Notes: generated by a model not told the origin, from the sequence alone. A DNA stretch of 64,000 bases from Flavobacterium soli DSM 19725 (GCF_000422705.1 NZ_AUGO01000009.1:62001-126000); one strand, 5' to 3'. Positions 46,004 through 55,862 are shown, counted from the stretch's first letter. Translations and numbers: made by a program.

Positions 46004-46501
46004 TTATTTTTTTTCTGCTATATTGGCAACAATCGACAGTGTTTCTACTTCGTTTTTGGTATTAGCATGAATTCGAATTGTTTTCTTGGTTATTCCTTTT
46101 TTTCCAGTTGAATTAAACGAAACAGTCAAACTAGCTTTTTCACCAGGTTTCACTGGAGTTTTTGGATACTCTGGAACCGTGCAACCACATGAGCTTTTTG
46201 CATCGGTAATAATCAAATCTGTATCCCCATTATTGGTAAAGGTGAAAACGTGCTGTACTTTATCGCCTTGTGTTATATTTCCAAAATCATAATCAGCTTC
46301 TGAAAAATCCATAGAAGCATATTTTGCATTTGGATCAATAACTTTTGGTTTACTATCAGGAAAAGCCATTTTTTTTCGCTCTTCAGCAGAAAATTCAATT
46401 TTTTCTTTTTTTGGTTTCTCGGTGTTTTCTTCTTCTTTTTTGCAAGAAACAGTTACCATTAGCATTGATAACGCTACAAGTGTAAATACTTTTTTTATCA
46501 T
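46004..46501 (-). CDS. DUF1573 family lipoprotein
   Basis: A 165-aa protein with a lipobox (LMVTVSCKKE). Residues 70-160 form the DUF1573 Ig-like domain: YDFGNITQGDKVQHVFTFTN, SSCGCTVPEYPKTPVKPGEK, then FNSTGKKGITKKTIRIHANT. It lies between nusB and yajC with short gaps. Role unknown; DUF1573 proteins of Bacteroidetes often occur in this place. Confidence 0.92.
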   Translation of the reverse strand: MIKKVFTLVALSMLMVTVSCKKEEENTEKPKKEKIEFSAEERKKMAFPDSKPKVIDPNAKYASMDFSEADYDFGNITQGDKVQHVFTFTNNGDTDLIITDAKSSCGCTVPEYPKTPVKPGEKASLTVSFNSTGKKGITKKTIRIHANTKNEVETLSIVANIAEKK

Positions 46502-46512
46502 CTTTTCTAGAT

Positions 46513-47451
46513 TTACATTAAACCTCTTCCTATTTTGTTTAATTTATTATCTGCTTGAAATTCTTTTACCAAATTATCTAAAATACCATTAATAAAGATG
46601 CTACTTTTTGGTGTCGAATATTCTTTTGCCAATTCTAAATACTCGTTCATGGTAACTTTTACAGGAATTGATGGGAATTTTAAAAACTCGCAAATTGCCA
46701 TTTTCAAGATAATGGTATCCAATTCGGCTATCCTTTCAGTATCCCAATTTGGAGTCTTGTCCATGTATTCTTTAGCGAAAGCCCCTTCGTTCAAAACCGT
46801 TTTTCTAAACAAATCTTTTACAAAATCTTTATCATCTGCATCTTTATAAAGCTTAGGGATTTTAATTTCGCTATTTTCTTTAATCGCTTTTAGTTGCTTG
46901 ATAATCTCTGTATTCACTAACGGAATGTCATCGATCCAAGTTAATTTATTGTCCTCAAGATACTCATATAACTTTTCGTTTGGAACAATAATTTCGGTAA
47001 AAATATCTACTACAAACTGTTTGTCTTCTTCAAAATTATTGACGCGATTGGTCATATAGTTGGAATAGAAATCGCTGTTTTTGATTTCCTGAAGCAAAAT
47101 TTGAATGTATTCATCTGCCAATTCCCAATTATTTATTTTCCTGTTTTCAAGTGCAATACTAAGGGAATTACTTTCCGAAAGCAATTCAATGACTTGATTG
47201 TTGATGAATTTTTTGTTGGGGTTACGTTCTTCTGGAGTAACTAAATGTTTCTTACTTGATTTGTCTAAAAAAACTTCTTCGGTTTTTTTGATTTCAATCA
47301 AAGACGAAAGCATAATCAAATATAAATCCTGAATATTTTCGACACTGTAGAAAAGAAATTTTTCTTCTTTTTCAAGATTGTCTGACTTGCTTTGATGCAT
47401 TGCATAAATTGTTTGCATCACTTTAACACGAATATGTCTTCTGTTTAACAC
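46513..47451 (-). CDS. nusB: Transcription antitermination factor NusB (long Bacteroidetes form)
   Basis: NusB binds BoxA RNA with S10 and promotes rRNA antitermination. The protein is 312 aa, about twice the E. coli size, as is normal in Bacteroidetes. The N-terminus NRRHIRVKVMQTIYAMHQS is the ARxxAVQALY-like helix, and the C-terminal MNEYLELAKEYSTPKSSIFINGILD is the second NusB signature. First gene of the operon with DUF1573 and yajC. Confidence 0.95.
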   Translation of the reverse strand: MLNRRHIRVKVMQTIYAMHQSKSDNLEKEEKFLFYSVENIQDLYLIMLSSLIEIKKTEEVFLDKSSKKHLVTPEERNPNKKFINNQVIELLSESNSLSIALENRKINNWELADEYIQILLQEIKNSDFYSNYMTNRVNNFEEDKQFVVDIFTEIIVPNEKLYEYLEDNKLTWIDDIPLVNTEIIKQLKAIKENSEIKIPKLYKDADDKDFVKDLFRKTVLNEGAFAKEYMDKTPNWDTERIAELDTIILKMAICEFLKFPSIPVKVTMNEYLELAKEYSTPKSSIFINGILDNLVKEFQADNKLNKIGRGLM

Positions 47452-47531
47452 GGATAAGAACTTTTATAAATTAACAAAGCGAAAGAAATTCTTTCGCTTT
47501 GCAAAAATAGTAATATTATTGAAAATGCCCC

Positions 47532-48638
47532 TTATTTAGTTGCGTTTTCTTTTTTTCTAGTATCGATTCTGTTTTGAGCAATTCTCATGGCAGCTTCTTG
47601 AGTTGTGATACCATTTTGTTCTGCATAAGCAAAAATCTCTAACGTAGTATTATAGATGTTTTCGGTTCTTCTCATTGCTTCTGCACTGTCATAACCTACA
47701 ATTTCAGCATAAACATTGATGATTCCACCAGCATTGATCAAGAAATCCGGTGCATAAAGAATCCCTTTTCCTTTCAAGATTTGTCCGTGAATGGCATCAT
47801 TTGCCAACTGATTGTTTGCAGCTCCAGCAATAACTCTTGCTTTTAATCTATTGATAGTGTCATCATTTACAGTAGCTCCAAGTGCACAAGGTGAATAAAT
47901 ATCCACATCTGCACTATAAATATCAGTACCTGCATAGATAGAAGCACCATATTTTTGGCTTACTTCTTCTAATTTTCCTTGATTGATATCTGTAATTTGA
48001 ACCTGAGCTCCTTCTTTTGTTAAAAAGTCAACCAAAGTTTCCCCTACATGACCAATTCCTTGTACCAAAATTTTCTTTCCATCCAAGCTTTCGCTACCAA
48101 ACTGGTATTTTGCAGCTGCTTTCATTCCCATATAAACACCATAAGCTGTTACAGGAGAAGGGTTTCCAGACCCCCCTTTTTCTACAGAAACACCAGTAAC
48201 AAACTTCGTTACTTCTCTAATGTTGTCCATGTCTTGAGTCGTAGTTCCAACATCTTCGGCAGTAATATATTTTCCGCTTAGAGAATTCACATATTCTCCA
48301 AATTTGCGAATCATTTCTGGAGTTTTATCAATTTTAGAATCACCAATTATGACGGCTTTACCCCCACCAAGATTCAATCCTGTAATTGCTGATTTATATG
48401 TCATTCCGCGAGATAATCTCAAAACGTCGTTTAAAGCCTCCCATTCATTTGCGTATTTCCACATTCTTGTTCCACCCAAAGCTGGTCCTAAAACTGTGTT
48501 ATGAATACCAATTATTGCTTTTAAACCAGTATCTTTGTCATTGCAAAAAACGATTTGTTCATGATTATCAAATGATACTTGTCCAAAAACTGGATCAATT
48601 TTGTGAAGTTCTTTCGGGGTTAATACTTCTGTTATCAT
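47532..48638 (-). CDS. Leucine/valine dehydrogenase (Glu/Leu/Phe/Val dehydrogenase family)
   Basis: A 368-aa NAD-dependent amino-acid dehydrogenase that interconverts branched-chain amino acids and their 2-oxoacids. It shows GPALGGTRMWKY, GMTYKSAITGLNLGGGKAVI with the substrate and catalytic Lys residues, TAEDVGTTTQDMDNI, and the NAD-binding GKKILVQGIGHVGETLVDFL. Its product 2-oxoacid would feed a branched-chain oxoacid dehydrogenase such as the fused E1 at 36207. A -33/-7 promoter lies upstream. Confidence 0.93.
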   Translation of the reverse strand: MITEVLTPKELHKIDPVFGQVSFDNHEQIVFCNDKDTGLKAIIGIHNTVLGPALGGTRMWKYANEWEALNDVLRLSRGMTYKSAITGLNLGGGKAVIIGDSKIDKTPEMIRKFGEYVNSLSGKYITAEDVGTTTQDMDNIREVTKFVTGVSVEKGGSGNPSPVTAYGVYMGMKAAAKYQFGSESLDGKKILVQGIGHVGETLVDFLTKEGAQVQITDINQGKLEEVSQKYGASIYAGTDIYSADVDIYSPCALGATVNDDTINRLKARVIAGAANNQLANDAIHGQILKGKGILYAPDFLINAGGIINVYAEIVGYDSAEAMRRTENIYNTTLEIFAYAEQNGITTQEAAMRIAQNRIDTRKKENATK

Positions 48639-48685
48639 AGTACTTAATTTATTAAATGAATTATGACTTTATCAAAAAGACAGTA

Positions 48686-48716
48686 CAAATTTACAGTTTT
48701 AATCAAAACATTGCAA
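48686..48716 (-). promoter_or_regulatory. Promoter of the leucine dehydrogenase gene
   Basis: On the minus strand TTG (48714-48716) and TAAATTTG (48686-48693) are 20 bases apart, fitting the -33/-7 pattern, about 48 bases before the ATG. Confidence 0.6.
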
Positions 48717-48839
48717 TAGATTTGGCTTTTTTTAGCAATCCTTTAATTAAATTGTTTTTTACACACTAAAACCAAAAATATATTTTATTGTGATTTTTAA
48801 CTAATATTACTCAATAAAATATTTGATTATCTTAATATA

Positions 48840-50600
48840 ATGAAAGAATTACAATATTTAAATAAATATTTCGTCAAATATAAATACCATTTTTTGTTCG
48901 GAATAATTACCACAATTGCTGCTCAAATATTTTCTTTGTTCACTCCAAAATTAATTAGCGATTCGTTTCAAGAAATTGAAAAATTTGCTAAAAGCGATTC
49001 TATACAATCCGAAATTATAAAAACAGCCTTGTTCCACAACATATTACTAATTGTTGGAACTACAATTGTTGCTGGATTATTAACTTTTTTAATGCGACAA
49101 ACATTGATTGTGATGTCGCGCCATGTCGAATTCGATTTAAAAAACGAAGTATTCCGCCAATATGAAAATCTAAGTCAAAGTTTTTATAAACAAAACCGGA
49201 CAGGAGACTTGATGAACCGCATTAGCGAAGACGTTGGAAAAGTGAGAATGTATGTAGGGCCAGCCGTGATGTACACAATTAACACCTTCATTCGTTTTGC
49301 AATCGTTATTGTATATATGTATAATGTTTCGCCACGATTAACCTTATATACCTTATTACCATTACCGCTTTTATCATATATCATTTTTAAATTGAGTACC
49401 GAAATCAATAAGAGAAGTACCTCATTTCAGCAAAATCTTTCCAAATTGTCCAGTTTCTCACAAGAAGTTTTTTCTGGAATCAGAGTAATAAAAGCTTATT
49501 CCTTAGAAACCAAATACCAAGAAAACATGGGAGAACTTTCGCAAGAAAGCAAAGAGAAAGCCATGAGTTTAGCCATGACAAATTCGCTTTTTGGTCCGTT
49601 AATGTTAGCCTTGATTGGTGTGAGTAACTTGGTGGTAATTTATTTTGGAGGAATGATGTACATCAACGGAAGTATTGACAGTATTGGTATTATTGCCGAA
49701 TTCATCTTGTATGTAAATATGCTAACCTGGCCAGTAGCCTCATTAGGATGGGTTTCGTCAATGGTTCAAGAAGCCGAAGCTTCCCAGAAAAGAATTAACG
49801 AATTTTTGAAAATCGAACCTGAAATCAAGAATAACTCCAAAGAACATTCTATCATTCATGGAGCTATCGAATTTAAAAATGTGAGTTTCACATATGACGA
49901 TACAAATATTGAAGCCTTAAAAAATATCAATTTCACTATTAACAAAGGAGAAACTTTGGCTATTTTGGGAAAAACAGGGTCAGGAAAATCAAGTATTCTT
50001 TCCTTGATCAGCCGATTATATGACGTTTCGGATGGAAAAATTACCGTTGATGGAAAAGAAATACGTCAACAAAATCTTTTTGATTTAAGAAACAGCATCG
50101 GTGTAGTGCCTCAGGATGCTTTCCTTTTTTCGGATTCCATCAAGAATAATATAAAATTTGGAAAAGAAGATGCTACGGAAGAAGAAGTAGTAGAGGCGGC
50201 AAAAAAAGCAGTTGTACACGAAAATATCGTCAATTTCAACATGCAATATGAAACGGTTTTGGGCGAACGAGGAATTACACTCTCGGGCGGACAAAAACAG
50301 CGGGTTTCGATTGCACGCGCCATTATCAAAGACCCAGCGATTTTGATGCTCGACGATTCACTTTCGGCAGTTGATACCGAAACTGAAGAAGCAATTTTGA
50401 ATAATCTGCTGGATTTTTGCAAAAACAAAACCACGATTATTGTAACCCATAGAGTCTCATCAGCCAAAAATGCAGATAAGATAATCATTCTGGAAGAAGG
50501 AAAAATCATCCAACAAGGTTCTCATAATCAACTTGTAAACCAAGACGGATATTACAAAGAGTTATATATAAAACAACTTTCTGAAAAAGAAATTATATAA
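48840..50600 (+). CDS. ABC exporter (fused permease and ATP-binding protein)
   Basis: A 586-aa half-transporter: six membrane helices in residues 1-310 and an ATPase domain from about 335. Walker A is GKTGSGKSS, the Q loop GVVPQDAFLFSD, the ABC signature LSGGQKQR, Walker B ILMLDDSLSAVD, and the H loop IIVTHRVSS. This resembles MsbA/BmrA-type exporters of lipids or drugs. It would work as a homodimer unless a partner is encoded elsewhere. Substrate not readable. Confidence 0.94.
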   Translation: MKELQYLNKYFVKYKYHFLFGIITTIAAQIFSLFTPKLISDSFQEIEKFAKSDSIQSEIIKTALFHNILLIVGTTIVAGLLTFLMRQTLIVMSRHVEFDLKNEVFRQYENLSQSFYKQNRTGDLMNRISEDVGKVRMYVGPAVMYTINTFIRFAIVIVYMYNVSPRLTLYTLLPLPLLSYIIFKLSTEINKRSTSFQQNLSKLSSFSQEVFSGIRVIKAYSLETKYQENMGELSQESKEKAMSLAMTNSLFGPLMLALIGVSNLVVIYFGGMMYINGSIDSIGIIAEFILYVNMLTWPVASLGWVSSMVQEAEASQKRINEFLKIEPEIKNNSKEHSIIHGAIEFKNVSFTYDDTNIEALKNINFTINKGETLAILGKTGSGKSSILSLISRLYDVSDGKITVDGKEIRQQNLFDLRNSIGVVPQDAFLFSDSIKNNIKFGKEDATEEEVVEAAKKAVVHENIVNFNMQYETVLGERGITLSGGQKQRVSIARAIIKDPAILMLDDSLSAVDTETEEAILNNLLDFCKNKTTIIVTHRVSSAKNADKIIILEEGKIIQQGSHNQLVNQDGYYKELYIKQLSEKEII

Positions 50601-50672
50601 AATGTTGGTCAATTAACTTTTTTTTCTGATTTTTGAGTTCTACAAAACACCCAAATAATAGATAGAAGGATT

Positions 50673-51068
50673 ATGAGAGAAAATGATATGTTAGAAAAAG
50701 AAGAAATTTTTTCTAAAGTTTTAAGAGCTGGAAGAAGAACTTATTTCTTCGATGTTAGAGCTACAAAGGCCGATGATTATTATATCACGATTACTGAAAG
50801 TAAAAAGTTCACTGAAGAAGATGGATCGTTCCACTTCAAGAAACACAAGATTTACTTATATAAAGAAGATTTTGCCGCTTTCGCTGAAATTTTAGAAGAA
50901 ATGACTTCATATGTTTTGAACCACAAAGGCGAAGAAGTGATTTCTGAAAGACATCAAAAAGATTTCAAGAAAGAATACTTTAATGAATATAATCAAAAAA
51001 TTGAAGTGCAAAACGCTGCAGAACCATCTGTTAGCAGTTTTACAGATATTGATTTTGATGATATTTAA
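50673..51068 (+). CDS. PUR-family nucleic-acid-binding protein (DUF3276)
   Basis: A 131-aa protein with one PUR repeat: EIFSKVLRAGRRTYFFDVRA, KADDYYITITESKKF, HKIYLYKEDFAAFAEILEEM, followed by a short acidic tail. The family is the bacterial relative of eukaryotic Pur-alpha and binds single-stranded DNA or RNA. It is conserved across Bacteroidetes and spirochaetes. ATGs at 50673 and 50688 are both possible. A terminator follows. Confidence 0.92.
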   Translation: MRENDMLEKEEIFSKVLRAGRRTYFFDVRATKADDYYITITESKKFTEEDGSFHFKKHKIYLYKEDFAAFAEILEEMTSYVLNHKGEEVISERHQKDFKKEYFNEYNQKIEVQNAAEPSVSSFTDIDFDDI

Positions 51069-51087
51069 TTATTAAAAAAAAACAGTT

Positions 51088-51124
51088 AAAGTCTGAAAGT
51101 CGAATGATTTTCAGACTTTTTTTT
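51088..51124. terminator. Bidirectional terminator
   Basis: AAAGTCTGAAA and TTTTCAGACTTT pair around an 8-to-9-base loop between the PUR-like gene and convergent csaA; T tracts continue on the plus strand. Confidence 0.85.
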
Positions 51125-51464
51125 ACCCAATTCTCAAACCGTTTTCCACCCGAAAATCAGGACTCAACAATACCACATCTCCTTCATCCCCAACTGCTCC
51201 AAGAACTAAACACTCGCTCATAAACTTGCCAATTTGTTTCTTGGGAAAATTTACAACAGCAACAATCTGCCGGTTGAGCAACTGTTCTTTATCATATCTT
51301 TTTGTAATTTGAGCCGAAGATTTCCTGATTCCTATTTCATTACCAAAGTCAATTGTGAGTTGAAATGCTGGTTTTCTAGCCTCTGGGAAGTCATTAACGG
51401 CTGTAATCGTGCCAACTAAAATTTCGACTTTCTCAAAATCGGACCATGTTATTTCTGATTGCAT
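51123..51464 (-). CDS. csaA: tRNA-binding protein CsaA
   Basis: A 113-aa single OB-fold tRNA-binding domain (relative of the Trbp111/EMAP II domain): FEKVEILVGTITAVNDFPEA, YQLTIDFG-like FQLTIDFGNEIGIRKSSAQI, QIVAVVNFPKKQIGKFMSEC. CsaA dimers bind tRNA and have been linked to protein export or chaperone functions in Bacillus. Here it is a single gene. Confidence 0.93.
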   Translation of the reverse strand: MQSEITWSDFEKVEILVGTITAVNDFPEARKPAFQLTIDFGNEIGIRKSSAQITKRYDKEQLLNRQIVAVVNFPKKQIGKFMSECLVLGAVGDEGDVVLLSPDFRVENGLRIG

Positions 51465-51618
51465 ATTTTATTCATTATTTTATTATTAATATTAAATATT
51501 CGTGATTCAAATTTCTAATAATTTTTATTATATTTAGAATCGAAAACTAAATATTTTGTTTACTGCATCTTAAGTTTATAAAAAAGGAACGTTGATTAAT
51601 GAAAATGAACTACAAATA

Positions 51619-52173
51619 ATGGCAAAAACACCTTCAAATATGTTACCGCTAGGAACTTTAGCACCGTCTTTTCGACTTAAAGATACAAACTCCAACTATC
51701 ATTATTCTTTTGAAGATTTAAAGGGAATCAAAGGAACTTTGGTTATGTTCATTTGCAATCATTGCCCGTTTGTGCATCACGTTTTGGAAGAAGTGTTAAT
51801 GATTGCAAACGATTATCGTGTTCAAGGTTTGGGAGTAATTGCAATTTCAAGTAACGATGCCGAAAAATATCCGCAAGATGGTCCGGAAATGATGACCGAA
51901 TTTGCTTTTCAAAATAAGATGGATTTTCCTTATTTATATGATGAAAGCCAAGATGTAGCAAGAGCTTTTGATGCCGCTTGTACACCCGATTTTTATCTTT
52001 TTGATGCACAAGATAAGTTATTCTACAGAGGTCAATTGGATGATTCGCGACCCGGAAACGGAATTCCCTTAAGCGGAAGCGATTTGCGAAATGCAATCGA
52101 TGCCGTAATTTATAACCGAAGCATTGCCGAACCACAAAAGCCAAGTTTGGGCTGTAATATTAAATGGAAATAA
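51619..52173 (+). CDS. Thioredoxin-like (AhpC/TSA-type) protein
   Basis: A 184-aa thioredoxin-fold protein. The active site is C46-N-H-C49 (FICNHCPFVH), followed by IAISSNDAEKYPQDGPEMM and the cis-Pro region CTPDFYLFDAQDKLFYRGQL. No signal peptide, so it is cytoplasmic. Such proteins are thiol-disulfide reductases or peroxiredoxin-like enzymes of unknown partner. I chose the ATG at 51619 over a TTG at 51592. It lies 9 bases before glgA. Confidence 0.9.
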   Translation: MAKTPSNMLPLGTLAPSFRLKDTNSNYHYSFEDLKGIKGTLVMFICNHCPFVHHVLEEVLMIANDYRVQGLGVIAISSNDAEKYPQDGPEMMTEFAFQNKMDFPYLYDESQDVARAFDAACTPDFYLFDAQDKLFYRGQLDDSRPGNGIPLSGSDLRNAIDAVIYNRSIAEPQKPSLGCNIKWK

Positions 52174-52182
52174 TTTTTACCG

Positions 52183-53598
52183 ATGGAAATATATCATATA
52201 AGTGCCGAATGTTATCCTGTTGCAAAAGTTGGCGGTCTAGCCGATGTAGTTGGGGCTTTACCTAAATACCAAAACAATCTAGGTCACAACGCTAAAGTTG
52301 TGGTTCCTGGATATGACAATAAATTTACAAATGAAAATGAATTTGATACCATTCATCAAGGGAAATTAAAACTGGGTTGGTTTCATTTTAATTATACTGT
52401 TTTCCGAGAAAAGAACAATAAATTAGGTTTTGAATTATATTTGATCGCCATTCCTGAATTGTTTGACAGACCAAATGTATATTCTTATGATGATGACACC
52501 GAACGTTTTACAGCTTTCCAGATTGTTTTTTTAAATTGGCTAACCGAAACCAATCAACACCCTGACATCTTGCACTGTCACGATCATCATACTGGATTAA
52601 TTCCTTTTTTGGTGCAAAATGCGTTCAACTATCATCATCTGAAGGCAACTCCTACCGTATTAACGATTCACAATGGACAGTATCAAGGATGGTTTGGTTT
52701 AGATAAACTGCATTATTTGCCCGAATTCCATCAATCAAAATTAGGATTCTTGGAATGGAACGGAATTATAAATCCTTTGGCTTCAGCCATAAAATGTGCT
52801 TGGAAAGTAACCACAGTTTCACCAAGTTATCTGGACGAGATTAGTAACAATGCTAATGGATTGGAAAATCTTCTTCGATATGAAAGACCAAAATCAGTTG
52901 GCATTCTAAACGGAATCGACACCGAAGTTTGGAATCCAAAAACGGATGATATGCTTGTAGCGAATTATAACTTGAAAAATTTCAAAACAGGGAAAAACAA
53001 GAACAAGGAATTCATTTGTGAACAATTTAATCTGGATATCAACAAACCATTGTTTACTTTCATAGGAAGATTGGTGGGCGAAAAAGGTGCCGATTTATTG
53101 CCTGAAATTTGCAGTACCGCTTTAAGCAGAAATCCTGGAGAAATCAATATTTTAATGTTAGGTTCGGGAGATAAACAACTGGAAAAGAGTCTCGATGGAT
53201 TAAAATACTTTTATCCCGGAAATTACAATGCTTATATAGGCTATAATGAGAAATTAGCTCATATCATTTATGCTGGAGCCGATTATCTATTGATGCCTTC
53301 ACGTGTTGAGCCTTGTGGTTTAAACCAAATGTATGCCATGCGTTATGGCACCATTCCAATCGTTAGAAGAACGGGCGGATTAAAAGACACCGTTTGGGAC
53401 ATTGGCGATGGAGGTTTTGGAATCTGTCACGACAACACTAGTGTTTTTGATGTAAATCACTCCATAACCAGAGGGATTGATTTATTTAATGACAGAGAAA
53501 AATTTGATTCCGTTAGAAAAACAATCCTGCAAATTGATCATTCGTGGGATAAAGTTGCCGAAGAATATATTAAGGTTTACCAATCACTAAAAAACTAA
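52183..53598 (+). CDS. glgA: Glycogen synthase (ADP-glucose type, GT5)
   Basis: GlgA elongates alpha-1,4-glucan with ADP-glucose. The 471-aa protein is full length. It has the N-terminal KVGGLADVVGALP motif that binds ADP-glucose, HCHDHHTGLIPF, GILNGIDTEVWNPKTD, FIGRLVGEKGADLL, and the C-terminal MPSRVEPCGLNQMYAMRYGT with catalytic Glu. glgC follows 12 bases later; no glgB is next to it. Confidence 0.96.
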   Translation: MEIYHISAECYPVAKVGGLADVVGALPKYQNNLGHNAKVVVPGYDNKFTNENEFDTIHQGKLKLGWFHFNYTVFREKNNKLGFELYLIAIPELFDRPNVYSYDDDTERFTAFQIVFLNWLTETNQHPDILHCHDHHTGLIPFLVQNAFNYHHLKATPTVLTIHNGQYQGWFGLDKLHYLPEFHQSKLGFLEWNGIINPLASAIKCAWKVTTVSPSYLDEISNNANGLENLLRYERPKSVGILNGIDTEVWNPKTDDMLVANYNLKNFKTGKNKNKEFICEQFNLDINKPLFTFIGRLVGEKGADLLPEICSTALSRNPGEINILMLGSGDKQLEKSLDGLKYFYPGNYNAYIGYNEKLAHIIYAGADYLLMPSRVEPCGLNQMYAMRYGTIPIVRRTGGLKDTVWDIGDGGFGICHDNTSVFDVNHSITRGIDLFNDREKFDSVRKTILQIDHSWDKVAEEYIKVYQSLKN

Positions 53599-53610
53599 AA
53601 ACAAAAAGCT

Positions 53611-54885
53611 ATGAACAACAACATTTTAGCCATTATTTTGGGAGGTGGTCAAGGCTCCCGATTAGCGCCATTAACAGAAAGCCGTTCAAAACCAGCCGTT
53701 CCAATTGCAGGAAAATACAGATTGGTTGATATTCCGATTTCAAATTGTATCAATTCTGATATCAAGAGAATGTTTGTATTGACACAGTTTAATTCGGCTT
53801 CATTGAATCAGCACATTAAAAACACCTATCATTTTAGTCACTTTAGCACTGCATTTGTAGATATTTTGGCTGCAGAGCAAACCCCTGACAACCCTACTTG
53901 GTTTCAAGGAACCGCTGATGCTGTTCGACAATGTATGCAACATTTTTTGAACCACGAATTTGATTATGCCCTGATTCTATCCGGAGATCAATTGTATCAA
54001 ATGGATTTCAACAAAATGATAAAAGCCCATACCGAAAGTGGAGCCAATATTACCATCGCTACTTTGCCAGTTACGGCAAAAGAAGCTCCTGAATTTGGAA
54101 TTTTAAAAACCAACGAAGAAAGTCTGATTACTTCATTTATTGAAAAACCTTCAAAAGATTTATTGCCAGACTGGACATCAGAAGTGAGTGAGGAAATGGC
54201 TAGCGAAGGCAAACATTATTTAGCTTCTATGGGAATTTATATTTTCAACCGCGAACTATTGGTGAGATTGATGTCTAATCCAGATACAAAAGATTTTGGA
54301 AAAGAAATCATTCCGCAAGCTATCGGAAATCAAAAAATATTGAGCTATCAGTATGAAGGATATTGGACCGATATTGGAAATATTGATTCCTTCTTTGAGG
54401 CAAATTTAGGCTTGACCGATGATATTCCGAAGTTTAATTTATTTGATAATTCGAGTAAGATTTATACCAGAGCTCGAGTTTTGCCTCCTTCAAAAATTAC
54501 AGGTGCAACAAATTTTGATCGTTCAGTAGTTGCAGAAGGTTGTATTATCAATTCAACAAAAATCGAACATTCGGTTATTGGAATCCGTTCAAGAATTGAC
54601 GAAGGTTCAGTAATAAAAAATTCTTATTTAATGGGTAATGATTTCTATCAAAACTTGGAAGAAATTAGCCATAATCATCAGGAACACATTACTAATATCG
54701 GAATTGGAAAGCGTTGTTACATCAACAATACCATCGTTGATAAAAATTGCCGAATTGGAAACGATGTTTATCTTAATGGAGGAAAACATCTGCAGGATTC
54801 CAATACAGAATGGTATACTATCAAGGAAGGGATTATTGTAATCAAGAAAGGTGTAGTAATTCCTGACGGATTTAGAATCGAATAA
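53611..54885 (+). CDS. glgC: Glucose-1-phosphate adenylyltransferase
   Basis: GlgC makes ADP-glucose from glucose-1-phosphate and ATP. The 424-aa protein carries the nucleotide-binding GGGQGSRLAPLTESRSKPAV, GKYRLVDIPISNCINS, FQGTADAVRQCMQ, EFGILKTNE, FIEKPSKD and GYWTDIGNIDSFFEANLGL. A C-terminal left-handed beta-helix follows (SVIGIRSRIDEGSVIKNSYL). Operon with glgA. Confidence 0.96.
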   Translation: MNNNILAIILGGGQGSRLAPLTESRSKPAVPIAGKYRLVDIPISNCINSDIKRMFVLTQFNSASLNQHIKNTYHFSHFSTAFVDILAAEQTPDNPTWFQGTADAVRQCMQHFLNHEFDYALILSGDQLYQMDFNKMIKAHTESGANITIATLPVTAKEAPEFGILKTNEESLITSFIEKPSKDLLPDWTSEVSEEMASEGKHYLASMGIYIFNRELLVRLMSNPDTKDFGKEIIPQAIGNQKILSYQYEGYWTDIGNIDSFFEANLGLTDDIPKFNLFDNSSKIYTRARVLPPSKITGATNFDRSVVAEGCIINSTKIEHSVIGIRSRIDEGSVIKNSYLMGNDFYQNLEEISHNHQEHITNIGIGKRCYINNTIVDKNCRIGNDVYLNGGKHLQDSNTEWYTIKEGIIVIKKGVVIPDGFRIE

Positions 54886-54886
54886 A

Positions 54887-55417
54887 TTATTTTTTCTTTA
54901 AAACCACATTTACTGGTTTATTAGCACGAGGCCCAAATTGTTGGGCCTTTTGTTGTACTTGGGTAGTACATAAAACATACATATTAAAGGCATAAAGCTG
55001 AATAATCTCGGTTTCGTATTGAGGGTTCTCCGAAACATCTTCAATTTTAACCCTCATTTGATCTGCAGGAAAATCATTGGTTACAGAAAGAAGATAAGTA
55101 TCTTTTGCAAAAGGAAAAAACCATCTTGCTTTTTGATTTTCGGGAGTATTTTCGATTTTTTTTCCTGCATCATCAATCCTATAATTTTCATAGAATTTCA
55201 TAATCTGACCGCTTTTGTTCCAACTATATTTGTTGTTTACATTGATTACGTCGTTTCCTAAACTATCAACCAAAGTAACTTTCAAGTTTGAAATATTCTC
55301 CGATTTTCCATCTTCGTGGATGTGCATCACGATATAGGACGAAAAATCATAACCACAATGCTGTTGTGCTCTTGCAGAGAAAAGGGTTAGAAAAAATAAA
55401 ATTATGGTATATCGCAT
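54887..55417 (-). CDS. Hypothetical secreted protein
   Basis: A 176-aa protein with a signal peptide (cleavage near FSARA-Q) and a beta-rich mature part (FSSYIVMHIHEDGKSENISN, LKVTLVDSLGNDVI). It is unassigned. Its stop lies one base past the convergent glgC stop, without a visible terminator between them. Confidence 0.75.
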   Translation of the reverse strand: MRYTIILFFLTLFSARAQQHCGYDFSSYIVMHIHEDGKSENISNLKVTLVDSLGNDVINVNNKYSWNKSGQIMKFYENYRIDDAGKKIENTPENQKARWFFPFAKDTYLLSVTNDFPADQMRVKIEDVSENPQYETEIIQLYAFNMYVLCTTQVQQKAQQFGPRANKPVNVVLKKK

Positions 55418-55501
55418 TATGTTTCCTTAATTAGTTTTTGATTCATTTTGGATCGTAAAACTACATTTCAAGAATTATTCCAAATGATCGTAGAAGTAAA
55501 A

Positions 55502-55837
55502 TTATTTATTTTCTGTCAAATAATTAAAAATTGCCAATGTTTCGGCATCCCTAATTCTAGCTTTCTTCTGCATATCTTTTAAAATTGGCACCCATTCTTC
55601 TTTCTGGAAATCTTCGGCTTTGTATAATTTATGGCATTTGGCACAATTGTTTTCATACAAATTCTTACCATCATAACCTGAAGCCAATGCTACAGTTTCA
55701 GTACTTTGTTCAACAGGTGAAAGGGTTTCAACAACTTTAACTGATCCAACTGCAGTTGTGGTTGTTGCTTCTTTTTTAGCCTTGCAAGAGTAAATGAATA
55801 CGAATGTAAAAGCCAATAATGTGATTTTTGATTTCAT
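55502..55837 (-). CDS. Cytochrome c-like lipoprotein
   Basis: A 111-aa protein with a lipobox (VFIYSCKAKK, Cys18), a Thr/Val-rich linker, and one heme c site: C65-A-K-C68-H69 in YENNCAKCHKLY. The axial Met is probably the M in LKDMQKKARIRD. Anchored to a periplasm-facing membrane, it could shuttle electrons. The ATG at 55837 begins the lipoprotein signal; a start 13 codons upstream would bury it. Confidence 0.87.
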   Translation of the reverse strand: MKSKITLLAFTFVFIYSCKAKKEATTTTAVGSVKVVETLSPVEQSTETVALASGYDGKNLYENNCAKCHKLYKAEDFQKEEWVPILKDMQKKARIRDAETLAIFNYLTENK

Positions 55838-55862
55838 TTTTGATTTTTTGATGTGTGTAAAT

